From: Rahnella ecdela
Lineage (GTDB): Bacteria; Pseudomonadota; Gammaproteobacteria; Enterobacterales; Enterobacteriaceae
Assembly (NCBI RefSeq): GCF_019049625.1
Contig: NZ_JAFMOY010000119.1
Span: 1-64,000, forward strand
Direction: 5' to 3'
DNA: 64,000 nt
Part shown: positions 61,419 to 64,000 of the stretch, one piece after another
How positions within the stretch are numbered: position 1 is the stretch's first letter
Layout of the letters: each line of letters starts with the position of its first letter
The notes under the pieces: generated by a model
Databases searched by the model: none
The model's input: only the letters and a program-made list of their open reading frames with translations
What the model was told of the DNA's origin: nothing
Made by a program: the position numbers and the translations under genes

Positions 61419-61894
61419 TTATTCTCAACACTTCCGTCATTCTTGAGATGATCAACCCCAGGCCACAAAAGAACGTTCTGCAATGGCTGGACGCGCAGGA
61501 CACCACACAACTGTACCTGACCAGCCTGAGCGTGGCGGCACTGTTCACCTGGGTTGAGGCATTGCCGGAGCATCAGCAAAAAGCCCCGCTTTCACAAGCG
61601 TTGCTGGAGATGCTCAATCATGATTTTGCCGGTCGTTTATTATCGTTTGATGCGGCAAGCGCCCTGTATTACCCGCAAGTAGCAGCCTCACTCAAAGCAG
61701 CCAGTATTGAGATGCCGGAACGCGACATTCAGCTCGCGGCTATTTGTCTGCATCACCAGGCGACTCTGGCGACGGATCAGGCAGACATGTTTACCCACAC
61801 AGCCGTCGCACTGATTAATCCATGGGATGCGGGGGATACGCCGAGATGGCGGGAAGAAGCAGCAGAGTATTACGTGATGAGCAGGAAGAGCTGA
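61415..61894 (+). CDS. FitB-like PIN domain protein, active site degraded
   Basis: This 159-residue PIN protein is a clear FitB/VapC relative: MIILNTSVILEMINPRPQKN, VLQWLDAQ, FAGRLLSFDAASALYY, ERDIQLAAICLHHQATLAT and the terminal INPW. Canonical FitB toxins use acids at 5, 42, 104 and 122 to bind Mg and cut RNA. Here residue 5 is Asn, 42 is Ala, 104 is Asp and 122 is Gln (Asp121 and Asp124 are nearby). It is probably a poor or inactive RNase that may survive as a structural or regulatory partner. No frameshift is present. Confidence 0.85.
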   Translation: MIILNTSVILEMINPRPQKNVLQWLDAQDTTQLYLTSLSVAALFTWVEALPEHQQKAPLSQALLEMLNHDFAGRLLSFDAASALYYPQVAASLKAASIEMPERDIQLAAICLHHQATLATDQADMFTHTAVALINPWDAGDTPRWREEAAEYYVMSRKS

Positions 61895-61914
61895 ATTGTG
61901 GGTTGCCATCCGAA

Positions 61915-62004
61915 CGTGAGCTGTCGCCCACACCGTCTTAGGTCAAAACCGTGAGCTGCCGCCCACACCGGCCTTAAGGGTGGCTTATCGCCACCACCCT
62001 TAAG
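61915..62004. repeat. Tandem repeat and long hairpin downstream of the PIN gene
   Basis: Two near-identical units beginning CGTGAGCTG and containing CGCCCACACCG lie at 61915-61940 and 61950-61976. The second runs into a perfect 11-bp inverted repeat, CTTAAGGGTGG (61973-61983) and CCACCCTTAAG (61994-62004), with a 10-nt loop. The layout resembles a REP/IHF-type intergenic element. Confidence 0.6.
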
Positions 62005-62043
62005 AATCCCCGGCTCTTTTACTGCGCGCTATCGCGGGCACGA

Positions 62044-62104
62044 CGGGCATGTTTCGGCGCAGCGCGATAAGTGATCAACGGTATGAAGAAACCGAAACTT
62101 TCAC
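62044..62104 (-). repeat. Dispersed intergenic repeat, copy B
   Basis: This is the inverted second copy of the element at 26603-26664. The exact cores here are 62087-62102 and 62051-62065, separated by 21 nt as in copy A. It lies between the convergent PIN gene and envZ. Confidence 0.7.
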
Positions 62105-62150
62105 CTGTCAGCCCTAATCCCAATCAAGCGGGAGATTATGCTCCCCTTAA

Positions 62151-64000
<1,850 letters not shown>

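Overview
The window is a stretch of enterobacterial chromosome. Its backbone follows the gene order of the E. coli tufA-to-ompR region: str operon, tusDCB-yheO, fkpA-slyX-slyD, kefGB-yheS-yheT-yheU-prkB, yhfA-crp-yhfK-argD-pabA-fic-yhfG-ppiA, nirBD-cysG, trpS-gph-rpe-dam-damX-aroB-aroK, hofQ-to-hofM, mrcA-nudE-igaA-yrfG-hslR-hslO-pckA, envZ-ompR. Protein sequences are close to E. coli but clearly distinct. Differences at the boundaries (no nirC, tsgA or yhgE; yjgR, codA and a LysE exporter added) suggest a Yersiniaceae-type genus such as Rahnella, Ewingella, Rouxiella or Serratia. The genus is inference from gene content, not from a marker search.

Layout. 1-3510 is the str operon (minus), with a canonical sigma70 promoter at its head. 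3534-5328 is yheO-tusDCB, for tRNA wobble-uridine 2-thiolation. 5593-7633 is the PPIase group fkpA, slyX, slyD. 7832-10477 is yheV plus the KefB potassium efflux antiporter and its activator KefG. 10607-14528 is yheS, an inserted LysE-type exporter, and yheT-yheU. 14886-18353 is an accessory AT-rich cassette: a PAAR-like (DUF4150) protein with a C-terminal VRR-NUC-type nuclease domain, a DUF3396 immunity protein, a divergent DUF3396-like protein and a small acidic protein. It has the form of an orphan type VI secretion effector/immunity module between yheU and prkB. 19498-22991 is a second insertion: M20 amidohydrolase, MFS transporter and a divergent AbgR-like LysR regulator.

22993-33258 returns to backbone (yhfA, crp, yhfK, argD, pabA, fic/yhfG, ppiA) with yjgR and codA inserted. 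The argD promoter region carries two ArgR half-operators at the textbook 21-bp period. 33382-37854 is nirB-nirD-cysG with FNR and NarL/NarP sites at the spacing known from E. coli nirB; nirC is missing. 38094-41120 is an accessory pair: a Gly-Thr-repeat lipoprotein and a TpsB/ShlB-type outer-membrane transporter without any classical TpsA partner, preceded by two perfect inverted repeats.

41183-47356 is the trpS-gph-rpe-dam-damX-aroB-aroK block (minus). 47705-51214 is the hof (com/pil-like) DNA-uptake cluster, in which hofO and hofP are fused into one reading frame. 51336-61103 runs from mrcA to pckA. A FitAB-type toxin-antitoxin pair (61206-61894), whose PIN toxin has lost most active-site acids, lies before envZ-ompR (62151 to the window end). 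An intergenic repeat occurs in two inverted copies at 26603-26664 and 62044-62104, both between convergent genes.

The most unusual items are the lipoprotein/TpsB pair with its upstream palindromes, the orphan VRR-NUC effector cassette with two immunity-like genes, the catalytically degraded PIN toxin, the YhfG antitoxin with Asp in place of its inhibitory Glu, and the hofO-hofP fusion.
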